Shown in pieces: positions 33,514 to 43,097 of a stretch of 64,000 bases of DNA; positions within the stretch are counted from its first letter, which is position 1, and every line of letters starts with the position of its first letter. A program made the translations under genes and the position numbers. This DNA is from Fimihabitans intestinipullorum (GTDB lineage Bacteria; Bacillota_I; Bacilli_A; RF39; UBA660). The stretch spans positions 62,001 to 126,000 of the forward strand of contig DVML01000007.1 in NCBI GenBank assembly GCA_018714965.1. The letters run 5' to 3'. Under the pieces are notes generated by a model. It ran no database searches. It was not told where the DNA came from and saw only the letters and a program-made list of their open reading frames with translations.

Positions 33514-36089
33514 TGAAATTACTATACAAAGATGCAATTCTAAAAATTAAAGAGTCCTTTGGAAGGTTTTTATCAGTTTTATTAATTGTAGCGTTAGGAG
33601 TCGGTTTTTTTGCGGGACTTAGAGAAGCAACTCCTGACATGTTCTATACTTTAGATCATTATTATGACGAACATAATTTAATGGATTTTAAAATTGTAAG
33701 TACTGCGGGACTTACTGTGGATGATGTTCGTTCTTTAAAAGAACTTGAACATGTCGAAAAAGTGGTTCCAAGTTATTCTCTCGATGCACTAGAAGAAGGA
33801 AATGCAGTAAGAGTACATTCGCTTGAAGATGATATAAATCAAGTGGAACTAATAGATGGTAGAATGCCAACAGAAAAGAATGAATGTTTAGCTGACAACA
33901 AACATTACAAAGTGGGAGATACCATCACATTAGATTCAGAAAATGTGGGAAATCAATTAGAAGAGATAGAATATCGTGTAGTAGGTACAGTAGATTCTGT
34001 TTTATATGTAGGAGTTGAAAAAGGAATTTCTACGGTTGGAAATGGAAAATTAAATTCGTTTCTATTTGTACCAAAAGAAAACTTTAAAACACCATACTAT
34101 ACGGAAGTATATTTAACTGCGAAAAATACAAAAGAGAAGGAATCTTATTCCAAGGCATACGAGGAAGAGAGAGAATATTTAAATCAAGAACTTTTAGAAT
34201 TAAAACCGATTCGTGAGACAAAACGATATGAAGAGTTAAAAGAACAAGCAGCAAGTCAGATCCTGCTATTAGAACAGTCAATCGCTTCGCAAAGACAAAA
34301 AATAACGGAAATGACACAATATGGTATTCGACCATCCCAAGCAGAAAGAGAGATTTGGAATCAACAAATTCAATTGATGGAAGAACAAGTAACACTAGCA
34401 AAACAAGAGCTAGAAACATTGCCGAAACCGGAGTGGTATCTACTAGACAGAACGGATCAAACAGGATATACTGCGCTTCGTGATGATATAAACAAAGTAG
34501 ATGCGATCGCACAAGTTTTTCCGGTATTTTTTATACTTGTTGCAGCATTGATGTGCTTTAATACAATGACGCGTATGATCGAAGAAGAGAGGACGCAAAT
34601 CGGAATTTTATCTTCTCTCGGATACAGTCGTTTAAAAATTATTCACAGTTATATTTTCTATGTCTTAATTGCAACGATTTTAGGAGTTACGATTGGACTA
34701 TTGGTAGGATATACGACGATTCCAAATATTATTTACAATATTTATCACACGAATTATATTTTGCCTGATTTAATTGTGCAGGTAAAATGGGGACCATTTG
34801 CTCTGATCGTTGGAATTACTATTTTACTAATGTGTGTTGTAACGATATTTGCGGTTATGAAAGAATTGAGCGAAAAACCAGCGGTTTTACTTAGACCGAA
34901 AGCACCTAAGATGGGAAAGAAGGTATTATTAGAACGCGTTCCAATTTTATGGAAACACTTTACCTTTACATGGAAGGTTACGAGTAGAAATATCTTTCGT
35001 TATAAAAAACGTGTATTTATGACGATCATTGGTATTTTAGGATGTACAGCATTACTTTTAACTGGTTTTGGTCTTAGAGATGACATCAATAGATTAGGTG
35101 ACTTACAATATGGAGAATTGATTCACTATGATGCGATTGTTGGTTTAAAAACTCCGGCGACAACGATAGAGCCAGAATTGCACCAAGTATTAGAAACATC
35201 GAAAGTAGAAAAGACGATCCCATTATATCAAGAGACTATGAAGTTCTACGCAGGAGAAGAAAATCATGATGTATACATGATGGCGATGCCAAGTGATAGA
35301 GATATTTCTGATTTTATTACACTTCGATCACAAGATGATCAAAAGAAGGTAGAACTTAAAGATGATGGCGTCGTTATCACGGAGAAGATGGCACAACTAT
35401 TGGGAGCGGAAAAAGATGGATTTATTAAGGTTCGCAACAGTCAAAATGAATTATTTGTGCTGCATGTAACAGATATCGTTGAAAATTATACTATGCATTA
35501 CATTTATATGAATGAAGTATATTACAGAGAAATTTTTGGATCTGATATGGAGTACAATGTCATTATGATAAAGGGCTTAGATGTAAAGGAAGATGCGTTT
35601 GCGCAAGATTTGATCAATAGTGGAACGGTTACTTCTGTCAACTTTACAAGTGACAATACAGCGCTTTTCGATCGGATGGTAGATGGTCTCAATCAGATTA
35701 TATACTTGATTATTATTGCGGCCTCAATGCTTGCATTTGTCGTATTATACAATTTGACTGCGATTAATATCATGGAGAGAATGAGAGAGATTGCAACGTT
35801 GAAAGTACTTGGTTTTTACGACAAAGAGGTGTCAAGTTATGTATATCGAGAGACGTTCTTATTGACAGTGCTTGGAAGTTTCATTGGACTTATAGTTGGA
35901 ATTGCGCTGCACCGATATGTGATGCTAGTTGCGGAGACAGATGATATTATGTTTTTGAAACAGATCGAGCCACTTAGTTATCTTTACGCTTTTGTGATTA
36001 CGATACTGTTAAGTGCAGTCATTCAAATATTTACGTATTTTAAATTGAAAAAAATCGATATGATCTCATCTTTGAAGTCAGTAGAATAA
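33513..36089 (+). CDS. FtsX-domain ABC permease (MacB-like)
   Basis: Product of 858 residues with an N-terminal membrane segment, a large extracellular region (about 40-340, including a coiled-coil KEQAASQILLLEQSIASQ stretch), three membrane helices (about 345-450), another extracellular domain (about 520-720) and three C-terminal helices (about 730-850). Two FtsX domains, typical of permeases that share an ATPase such as the preceding gene. Start at ATG 33513 overlaps the ATPase stop (taATGa). Substrate not readable. Confidence 0.9.
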   Translation: MKLLYKDAILKIKESFGRFLSVLLIVALGVGFFAGLREATPDMFYTLDHYYDEHNLMDFKIVSTAGLTVDDVRSLKELEHVEKVVPSYSLDALEEGNAVRVHSLEDDINQVELIDGRMPTEKNECLADNKHYKVGDTITLDSENVGNQLEEIEYRVVGTVDSVLYVGVEKGISTVGNGKLNSFLFVPKENFKTPYYTEVYLTAKNTKEKESYSKAYEEEREYLNQELLELKPIRETKRYEELKEQAASQILLLEQSIASQRQKITEMTQYGIRPSQAEREIWNQQIQLMEEQVTLAKQELETLPKPEWYLLDRTDQTGYTALRDDINKVDAIAQVFPVFFILVAALMCFNTMTRMIEEERTQIGILSSLGYSRLKIIHSYIFYVLIATILGVTIGLLVGYTTIPNIIYNIYHTNYILPDLIVQVKWGPFALIVGITILLMCVVTIFAVMKELSEKPAVLLRPKAPKMGKKVLLERVPILWKHFTFTWKVTSRNIFRYKKRVFMTIIGILGCTALLLTGFGLRDDINRLGDLQYGELIHYDAIVGLKTPATTIEPELHQVLETSKVEKTIPLYQETMKFYAGEENHDVYMMAMPSDRDISDFITLRSQDDQKKVELKDDGVVITEKMAQLLGAEKDGFIKVRNSQNELFVLHVTDIVENYTMHYIYMNEVYYREIFGSDMEYNVIMIKGLDVKEDAFAQDLINSGTVTSVNFTSDNTALFDRMVDGLNQIIYLIIIAASMLAFVVLYNLTAINIMERMREIATLKVLGFYDKEVSSYVYRETFLLTVLGSFIGLIVGIALHRYVMLVAETDDIMFLKQIEPLSYLYAFVITILLSAVIQIFTYFKLKKIDMISSLKSVE

Positions 36090-36148
36090 CAGTTGATCAT
36101 AGAAATAATTTATAGGCATATAATATAGTGTATCTAGCAATAGATATG

Positions 36149-36184
36149 AGGGAAACTCGTAGTGTTACGGTTTCCTTTTTTTTT
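36149..36184 (+). terminator. Terminator after the FtsX-type permease
   Basis: GGAAAC (36151-36156) / GTTTCC (36170-36175) hairpin with T9 after it. Confidence 0.8.
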
Positions 36185-36284
36185 GTCTAAAATTTCCAGT
36201 GTAAAGTGATGTGTTCTTAAAGCTCTACTCTATACTTTGTCGACATATTTTGATATAATAATATAGAAGAATAGGAGGAATCAA

Positions 36285-39200
36285 ATGAAGAAAATATTAA
36301 ACATACTGTTAGTATTTACCATATTATTTTCATGTTTTATTCCACCTTATGAATATCAAGAAGTAAAAGCGGATACTTATCCTCAATATGCGATTGTTAA
36401 TTTTAGAACAAAGTCTTGTGATGTGAATACATATTATACAACTGATACAGGACTTTCTGGATATACCAATGGTTGTTATGGGGCTGATGCAGCTTTTTTA
36501 GGGATTGAAAACGGAAAGGTAAAATTTAAATTGTCTGGGGTTGTCGGGTATGTTAATCCAAGCGAAGTTGAAATTCGAAATATGGACCCTGAGATTCCAA
36601 CAACATATATTTCTAATTATATCGTTGAAGATGGTAGGATAAAACATGTGATACAACAAAATGTGAATTATTACAATTCTGCAAATGTGATCTCAATTGG
36701 AAGGGCACCAGAAGGGCTAGCAAATGGTATTTATTATAGTTATGACGGAATATATTTTTACGAAGGTACTTTGAATGGTTTTAAAAAAATGATTGATGAT
36801 TATAAAGAAGGTGCACATTATCGGGCGTTGAATGCAACAAAACCTTATTATAATTATTATCTATATTTGCCTGTTAGAACTATTAGCAATTATACAGTAG
36901 AAGATATTGCTTATGATTTATCTACTTATAATAGTAAAATGACTTCTTATCCACCTGCTTCAAATGAATCACACCTCTATGGAGAAGAATTATCTTTTAT
37001 TGAGTATCAAGGAGAATATGGCGTTAATGCTATTATGAGTTTAAGCCTGGCTAAAAATGAAAGCAATATGGGAAGAAGTAAAATTGCTTATAACAAGAAT
37101 AATTTATTTGGAATGGCAGCCTATGATAGTAGTACTGGCTCAGCTTTTAGTTTTAAGACAGTAAGGGAAGGAATTAAATATTTCAATAAAACTATGATTT
37201 CAGAGGGATATTTAGATCCTAAGGATAAAGGAAATCGTTATCATGGTGGTCATGTAGGAAATAAAGGCAGCGGATTTAATGTAAAGTATGCATCAGACCC
37301 TTATTGGGGAGAAAAGGAAGCGTCATATTATTATAATTTTGATCGCATTTATGGAAATCAAGATTATAATAAAGAAAAAATTGGAATAAAAACAAATGAT
37401 CAAATATATCCAATTAGAAAAGAACCAGATAACAATGCAACAATTTTATATCAAACGACGAATGAACGAAATATTCCGTTTGTTATTTTAGAAGAGGTCA
37501 TGGTTGGAAATCAAAAATGGTATAAAGTTCAAACGGATCCGACTTTAACAGAAGATAGGAGTCAAGTATTACAAGATAATGGAGCTTATAATTTTAATCA
37601 AAACTATGGATATATTCGTGCTGATTATATAGGATATGTAAGCAATGGAAATGGTCAAAAAGCAAAATACACCATTGAGTTTAATCCAAATGGTGGACAT
37701 TTTCCAGATAGAACAGAGACTTCAAGTAAGAAAATTACTGTAGAAGAATATACAGTGCCACAAGTTCAAAGTCCTGTTAGAGATGGATATACTTTCGTAG
37801 GATGGAATGAAACTGTAATACCTGCACAAGAAAATAAGACATATGTTGCTGTATGGAAAAGTCCAACACCACAAAAATATAATATTATTTTTGATGCGAA
37901 TGGAGGAAAATTTAATGATGGAACGACAACGAAATCGCAAAGTGTTGAAGAAGGAAACAAACCAACAGTACCGGAATCACCTACTAGAGATGGTTACGTT
38001 TTTAAAGGATGGGATAGTGAAATATCTTTAGTAACAGGAAATAAAACGTATACTGCAGTTTGGGAGAAAGTACCAAAAAAATATGAGATTACATTTGATG
38101 CAGACGGAGGAAAATTTAGTGACGGAAGTACTTCTAAAGTTGTAACGGCAATAGAAGGTGAAAAACCTCAAACAATTGAAAATCCAATTAGGGAAGGATA
38201 TATTTTTAAGGGATGGAGTCCAGAAATTGTAAGTGCAACAAAAAATACGACATATACTGCAATTTGGGAAAAAGAAAAAGAAATCTACACTGTTACATTT
38301 GATGCAAACGGTGGAAGTTTCGAAGATGGAAGTAAAAAGCAAGAGCAAAAGGTAGAAGAGGGAACGAAGCCTACAGAACCGAAAGCACCAACAAAGAAAG
38401 GATATCGATTTATTGGTTGGGACCAGACTGTAACAGAAGCAGTAGAAAATGTGACATATAAAGCAGTATGGGAAGCAGTAAAAACATACGAAATTACGTT
38501 TGATGCAAATGGAGGTAAGTTTGAAAATCAAAAAGATACATTAACTGTAAATGTTGAAGAAAATCAAAAACCTACAGTAAATATACCAACGAAAAAGGGT
38601 TATGTTTTCCAAGGATGGGATCCAGAAATTACAACTGCCACAAAAAATACAACATATAAAGCAATATGGAAAGAATTATCATTAGATGATTTAGGAGAAA
38701 AAAATGGATTATTTTATGTTGATTCTTTTCAAAAACAAGATGGTAAATTAAAATTTAAAGGATATAATACAATTGAAGGCATTGATAATAATTTAGATAC
38801 CAATATTGAGTATACATTAATATTTAAAAATGTTGAGACTCAAGAGGAAGTGTTATCTCAAAATGCAACGAGAATTACAAATAAGGAAAATCATCCGTTT
38901 GAAATATATAGTGTAGACGGAAAAGATTATACTTACGCATGGTTTGAAATGGAGATTGATTTTAGTAAGCTTCCTGAAGGAAATTATATTATGTATATGG
39001 TTTCAAATACTGATCAATACTATTCTAAGAAAACAGTAAATAATCTTACTAATAGTGTACAGAGTGCTAATTATAGCCAGGGAGATAAAAATATAATAAT
39101 TCGAAACAACTATAATTATGAAAATAGCCCAATTGAATTAATTGTCCGCAATAAAAGTAACATGAATGTTCAAAAAAATGTGGGAACATATTATAATCAA

Positions 39201-39641
39201 TTTGATACTTATACAATATTTGAATTTACCCCTGATAATTTACTACACATAAGAGGTTTATCATATTCTTATGGAATGAATTTGAGCAACCAAGGTGTAA
39301 CTAATCGAAGTTTATTATTCGAAAATGTTGAAACATATCAAGTTTATTCTAAAACGCTAGGATATATTACGAATGGTGATTATATGGCACCGTTACCTGA
39401 AAATGATTCTTTGGGAAAAGAAAGAGCTTGGTATGATAAATCAATTAATTTAAGTGATATTCCTAAAGGAACATACATATTATATACAACTACGACATCT
39501 CAAGGAAAGACAGATATTTCGGAAATGACGGAGAAAATGGGACGCTCTTTGGAAGACGTAGTAAAAGTAATCGATGGAAAACGCTATTCTTTCCACATCA
39601 ATTATGAAAGAGGAAGCAGAATTGAAATGGTAGTAGAGTAA
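36285..39641 (+). CDS. Secreted glucosaminidase with five InlB B (Flg_new) repeats
   Basis: Product of 1118 residues: a signal peptide with cleavage after about VKA-D (residue 30), an N-terminal region, a glucosaminidase domain (about 235-360) that cuts N-acetylglucosamine in peptidoglycan, with catalytic Glu in LSLAKNESNMG and NNLFGM following, an SH3-like region (about 365-450), five tandem Flg_new repeats (about 455-800, each with FDANGG and GYxFxGW), then two related C-terminal beta-rich domains. No LPXTG or membrane anchor is visible, so it is probably wall-bound by the repeats or released. GGAGGAATC precedes ATG 36285. Confidence 0.88.
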   Translation: MKKILNILLVFTILFSCFIPPYEYQEVKADTYPQYAIVNFRTKSCDVNTYYTTDTGLSGYTNGCYGADAAFLGIENGKVKFKLSGVVGYVNPSEVEIRNMDPEIPTTYISNYIVEDGRIKHVIQQNVNYYNSANVISIGRAPEGLANGIYYSYDGIYFYEGTLNGFKKMIDDYKEGAHYRALNATKPYYNYYLYLPVRTISNYTVEDIAYDLSTYNSKMTSYPPASNESHLYGEELSFIEYQGEYGVNAIMSLSLAKNESNMGRSKIAYNKNNLFGMAAYDSSTGSAFSFKTVREGIKYFNKTMISEGYLDPKDKGNRYHGGHVGNKGSGFNVKYASDPYWGEKEASYYYNFDRIYGNQDYNKEKIGIKTNDQIYPIRKEPDNNATILYQTTNERNIPFVILEEVMVGNQKWYKVQTDPTLTEDRSQVLQDNGAYNFNQNYGYIRADYIGYVSNGNGQKAKYTIEFNPNGGHFPDRTETSSKKITVEEYTVPQVQSPVRDGYTFVGWNETVIPAQENKTYVAVWKSPTPQKYNIIFDANGGKFNDGTTTKSQSVEEGNKPTVPESPTRDGYVFKGWDSEISLVTGNKTYTAVWEKVPKKYEITFDADGGKFSDGSTSKVVTAIEGEKPQTIENPIREGYIFKGWSPEIVSATKNTTYTAIWEKEKEIYTVTFDANGGSFEDGSKKQEQKVEEGTKPTEPKAPTKKGYRFIGWDQTVTEAVENVTYKAVWEAVKTYEITFDANGGKFENQKDTLTVNVEENQKPTVNIPTKKGYVFQGWDPEITTATKNTTYKAIWKELSLDDLGEKNGLFYVDSFQKQDGKLKFKGYNTIEGIDNNLDTNIEYTLIFKNVETQEEVLSQNATRITNKENHPFEIYSVDGKDYTYAWFEMEIDFSKLPEGNYIMYMVSNTDQYYSKKTVNNLTNSVQSANYSQGDKNIIIRNNYNYENSPIELIVRNKSNMNVQKNVGTYYNQFDTYTIFEFTPDNLLHIRGLSYSYGMNLSNQGVTNRSLLFENVETYQVYSKTLGYITNGDYMAPLPENDSLGKERAWYDKSINLSDIPKGTYILYTTTTSQGKTDISEMTEKMGRSLEDVVKVIDGKRYSFHINYERGSRIEMVVE
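37668..38672 (+). repeat. Five tandem Flg_new (Listeria-Bacteroides) repeats within the glucosaminidase gene
   Basis: Five repeats of about 65-70 residues (about 200 bases each). Each shows K(Y/T)-x-x-FDAxGG, VEE/VTA, GY-x-F-x-GW and N-(K/T)-TY-x-A-(V/I)-W. Repeats 2 to 5 are most alike, and the nucleotide identity suggests recent internal duplication. Confidence 0.85.
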
Positions 39642-39647
39642 CAAGAT

Positions 39648-39676
39648 AAAAGGAACAGTGACATGTTCCTTTTTTG
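39648..39676 (+). terminator. Terminator of the glucosaminidase gene
   Basis: AAAAGGAACA / TGTTCCTTTT stem with a six-base loop, then T. Confidence 0.9.
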
Positions 39677-39683
39677 GTTAAAA

Positions 39684-39710
39684 AAACTGTACATTGAAAT
39701 TGTACAGTTT
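39684..39710 (-). terminator. Terminator of the PASTA gene
   Basis: AAACTGTACA / TGTACAGTTT perfect stem, followed on the minus strand by a T tract; the arm overlaps the stop codon. Confidence 0.9.
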
Positions 39711-41812
39711 TAGTTATTTATTGACGATTGTAACAACACGATTGTAACAACAATAGTATCACAAGTAGTAACCTGTGTTCCAGAGGTTACGGAACTACTG
39801 CAAATTGCTCCATTAGTAGCATTTCCATTAGGGCATGCTCCTACGTAATTAGGAGTGATATTTAAATATTTATTATTACTTGTATTTTTGATCATGGAAT
39901 AAGTTTGATATCCTGTACTACCTGCACCGCCTAAAATGAAAGTATATGGAGTACAAACAGGTGTAGGCGTTGGATTGCTTCCACTATTTCCACTGCTACT
40001 ATTATTATTTCCGCTATTATTTGATGCTGGACGTTGTCCATTACTTACAGTAAGTATGATGCTAGTTCCGCTAGTTACCTCACTTCCGTAAGATTTATTT
40101 TGATAAATTATTGTATTTTTTGTTTTCGTAGAATATGCATAATTGAAAGAGCAATTTAAATTTGCGCTAGAACACATTTCTTTTGCTTTGGTGATGTTTA
40201 CTCCAATAAAGTTTGGAATAGAAGTTGCTTTCCCTTTAGAAACGATAATTTCTATTCCTTGGCCTTCGTTAAGAGTTTCTCCAGCTTTGACAGAAATATC
40301 TATAATTTGACCTGCCGGAAGATCAGAAAATTGTTCGATAATATTCAGTGTTAGTTGATGTTCATTTGCAAAAGATTTAATTTTTTCAAGATCGTTTTCT
40401 CCAAATGAAATCATTTTTAATATTCCTTTTGAAGTGATGATATATACGATTTGCCCTTCTTCTAATGTTGCACCTTTTTCAACACTAGCTCGAATTACAT
40501 TCCCAACTTTTATTGATGCATTATATTCACTTCCATAATGAATTGTGATATTATTTTTTTCAGCCCAAACGTTGATTTCTTCGATTGACATTTGAGTAAA
40601 ATCTGGTGCTTTTATTTTCTTTCCTTTCGAGATGATAATTGTAACTGACATCTCTTTTTGATTGATCATAGTTCCTTCTTTAGGAGTTGTTGAAATTACG
40701 CGTCCTTTTTCGAAGTCATCACTAAATTCATATTTAATTTCATATTTAATTCCATTTCGTTTTAACCATAAAGTAGCGTCAAATTCTTTCATGTTGATTA
40801 AATCCTTCATGGCAACGGGTTTTAAATCTTCTTCTCTTCCTAAAGAAAATTTAATTTTCAATTCATCGCTTCTTTTAATTTCACCTGTACGACTTTGTTC
40901 GATAACAGTATCTCTCGTCTCTTCTGAAAATTCAAAGTCGATAATTACATTATTTAATTTGTTTTCTTCGATTATGTCTAAAACTTTGTCGATCTCCCAA
41001 TGTATCATATCTGGAATATTCACAGTGAGGTCATAATTAGGACCATTTGAAACAACAACATTTAAGGATTTGATATCTTTTACCAGCGTATTTGGTTCTA
41101 CATTTTGACTGATAACTTTGTTTGATTTTATTGAATCACTATAATCGTATTCGTAATTTAATTTTACGTTATGATTACTTGCCCAAGTGATTACTTTAGA
41201 AATTGTTTGATTTGAGAAATCTTTAATATATGCCTGTTGTGGCAATTTTAAAAAGTTTGTTTCAACTGCAATGTGAAATCCGATAAAACCAATTAAAATA
41301 AAAGTTGTAAAAATAGTCATTTTTTTCTTGGCAGATTCTTTTGTAATTAAACTAGTCAATAAAAAGAAAATTGCAAATATGCTGATAAGAGTACTATTGA
41401 TGATGATATAGATTTGATCAATTTGATGGAATGACGTATATATACTATATGTTAGAAAAGAGACAACTAATAAGATAATGAGAAATAAATAGAATTTAGA
41501 AAATTTTCCCCAACCCTTTTTCTTAGTCGGTTCATGTAGTTGAAAATCTCTTTCATTTGAGTTTAGCTGCTTAGGCCTGCTCGTTGTGCTTTCCAATTTT
41601 TTGTCAGGCATTTTGTATTTTTCTTGTTGTTTTTCTCTCAATTCTTTTTCCATCCGCTTTTTTTTATTTTTCTCTAATTCTTTAATTAATTGCTCTTCAA
41701 ATTTCTTTTGTTTTGCGCGCTTTTTTTTCTCTTTGCGGCTCATTACATCAGTAAAGGAATTATCATCGTTTATAAGAGAATTAATCAGATCTTTTTTTCT
41801 TTTACTATCCAT
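39710..41812 (-). CDS. Membrane protein with six PASTA repeats and no kinase domain
   Basis: Product of 700 residues. A basic, Lys-rich cytoplasmic N-terminus (about 1-100) is followed by three hydrophobic segments (about 108-185) and then six PASTA-like repeats (about 190-605), each with the P-x-x-G-x-x-V/V-x-V-x-V-S-K-G pattern that binds muropeptides in PrkC/PknB. A Ser/Asn/Gly and Pro-Thr linker leads to a C-terminal domain of about 80 residues with several Cys. The usual Ser/Thr kinase domain is absent. It may be a kinase-free wall sensor or scaffold. ATG 41812 has an AGGTGAT RBS. Confidence 0.85.
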   Translation of the reverse strand: MDSKRKKDLINSLINDDNSFTDVMSRKEKKKRAKQKKFEEQLIKELEKNKKKRMEKELREKQQEKYKMPDKKLESTTSRPKQLNSNERDFQLHEPTKKKGWGKFSKFYLFLIILLVVSFLTYSIYTSFHQIDQIYIIINSTLISIFAIFFLLTSLITKESAKKKMTIFTTFILIGFIGFHIAVETNFLKLPQQAYIKDFSNQTISKVITWASNHNVKLNYEYDYSDSIKSNKVISQNVEPNTLVKDIKSLNVVVSNGPNYDLTVNIPDMIHWEIDKVLDIIEENKLNNVIIDFEFSEETRDTVIEQSRTGEIKRSDELKIKFSLGREEDLKPVAMKDLINMKEFDATLWLKRNGIKYEIKYEFSDDFEKGRVISTTPKEGTMINQKEMSVTIIISKGKKIKAPDFTQMSIEEINVWAEKNNITIHYGSEYNASIKVGNVIRASVEKGATLEEGQIVYIITSKGILKMISFGENDLEKIKSFANEHQLTLNIIEQFSDLPAGQIIDISVKAGETLNEGQGIEIIVSKGKATSIPNFIGVNITKAKEMCSSANLNCSFNYAYSTKTKNTIIYQNKSYGSEVTSGTSIILTVSNGQRPASNNSGNNNSSSGNSGSNPTPTPVCTPYTFILGGAGSTGYQTYSMIKNTSNNKYLNITPNYVGACPNGNATNGAICSSSVTSGTQVTTCDTIVVTIVLLQSSINN

Positions 41813-41944
41813 ATAATCACCTTATAATATTATATCGTATTTTGTCAAAATAAGAAAGTAAAATACTATGCAATCTGTGGGAGTATACATTTGATTGATA
41901 GTGATCAATAATTTAAAAAGACGTATCATATACTTTAAGGAAGA

Positions 41945-41973
41945 TTGATAATTCTGTTAAAATATAGTATAAT
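41945..41973 (+). promoter_or_regulatory. Promoter of prfA
   Basis: TTGATA (41945-41950), 17-bp spacer, TATAAT (41968-41973), 32 bases before the start codon. Confidence 0.85.
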
Positions 41974-42004
41974 TTTTGTGCGAAAGGAAATCGGGAGGGA
42001 TAAT

Positions 42005-43063
42005 ATGATAGAGAGATTACAAGCAATTGAGACCCGTTATCAAGAAATTACTGAAGAAATTATGAAGCCAGAAAATATTTCAAATGTAAAAAAGACATTA
42101 GAATTAACAAAAGAACAGGCTTCTTTAAAAGAATCTTATGAAGCATATCAAGAATATAAAAAAATCTTAACTGGAATTGAAGAATCAAAGGAAATGCTAC
42201 ATGATCCAGAACTTGGAGAAATAGCTAAGGAAGAATTAGCGGAATTAGAGACGAAAAAAGTACAAATGGAAAAGCATCTAGAAATTATATTGCTGCCAAA
42301 AGATCCAAATGATGGAAAAAATGTAATTGTAGAGATTCGTGGTGCAGCTGGTGGCGATGAAGCTAACATCTTCGCGGGAGATTTATATCGTATGTATACG
42401 AAGTATGCTGAAAAAGAAGGGTGGAAAACGGAAGTTTTGGAAGAGTATCCTTCAGAAGCGGGTGGATATTCATTGATCCAATTTATGGTCAAGGGTGATA
42501 ACGTATATTCTAAATTAAAATACGAATCAGGAGCACACCGAGTACAAAGAGTTCCAGAGACAGAAACACAAGGGCGTGTTCATACATCGACGGCGACAGT
42601 CTTAGTGATGCCAGAAGCTGACGAAGTAGATTCAGAACTAGACATGAATGATGTTCGAGTAGATATTACTCGTAGTAGCGGTTGTGGAGGACAAGGAGTA
42701 AATACGACCGATTCGGCAGTTCGTTTAACTCATATTCCAACAGGACTTGTCGTTTATTCACAGACAGAGCGTTCTCAAATCAAAAATAAAGAAAAGGCAA
42801 TTAAAATCTTACAAGCACGTCTTTACGATTTGAAGATGCAAGAACATGAAAAAGAAGTCGGTGCGGAACGTAGAAGTAAGATAGGAACAGGAGATCGTAG
42901 CGAAAAGATACGTACGTATAACTATCCACAAAACCGTGTGACAGATCATCGTATCGGATTTACATTAAAACAATTAGATCGTGTGATGGAAGGTAATTTG
43001 CACGAAATTATCGATGCTTTAATTAACGAAGATCAAGCGAGAAAATTAAGAGGGGAAGAATAA
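42005..43063 (+). CDS. prfA: Peptide chain release factor 1
   Basis: Release factor for UAA and UAG, 352 residues. It has the GGQ-containing SSGCGGQGVNTTDSAVRLTH loop that triggers peptidyl-tRNA hydrolysis and the anticodon-mimic region. ATG 42005 follows GGGAGGG; frames opening earlier would include the promoter. The prmC gene that methylates its GGQ Gln follows, after a hairpin at 43062 that may limit its expression. Confidence 0.97.
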   Translation: MIERLQAIETRYQEITEEIMKPENISNVKKTLELTKEQASLKESYEAYQEYKKILTGIEESKEMLHDPELGEIAKEELAELETKKVQMEKHLEIILLPKDPNDGKNVIVEIRGAAGGDEANIFAGDLYRMYTKYAEKEGWKTEVLEEYPSEAGGYSLIQFMVKGDNVYSKLKYESGAHRVQRVPETETQGRVHTSTATVLVMPEADEVDSELDMNDVRVDITRSSGCGGQGVNTTDSAVRLTHIPTGLVVYSQTERSQIKNKEKAIKILQARLYDLKMQEHEKEVGAERRSKIGTGDRSEKIRTYNYPQNRVTDHRIGFTLKQLDRVMEGNLHEIIDALINEDQARKLRGEE

Positions 43064-43087
43064 ATGACTCGATCAAAGAGTCATTTT
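43061..43087 (+). terminator. Terminator/attenuator between prfA and prmC
   Basis: AAATGACTC (43062-43070) / GAGTCATTT (43078-43086) hairpin overlapping the prfA stop, then TTTT. prmC starts 11 bases later, so read-through or a second promoter is needed. Confidence 0.75.
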
Positions 43088-43097
43088 GATTATCGAA

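Noticed and set aside
38028..38531. Minus-strand open frame of 167 codons across the glucosaminidase repeats
   Set aside because: It is antisense to the five Flg_new repeats, and its length reflects repeat periodicity and not coding.
37668..38672. Tandem repeats as a possible CRISPR array
   Set aside because: Units are about 200 bases, in frame and encode Flg_new domains. There is no spacer-repeat pattern and no cas gene.
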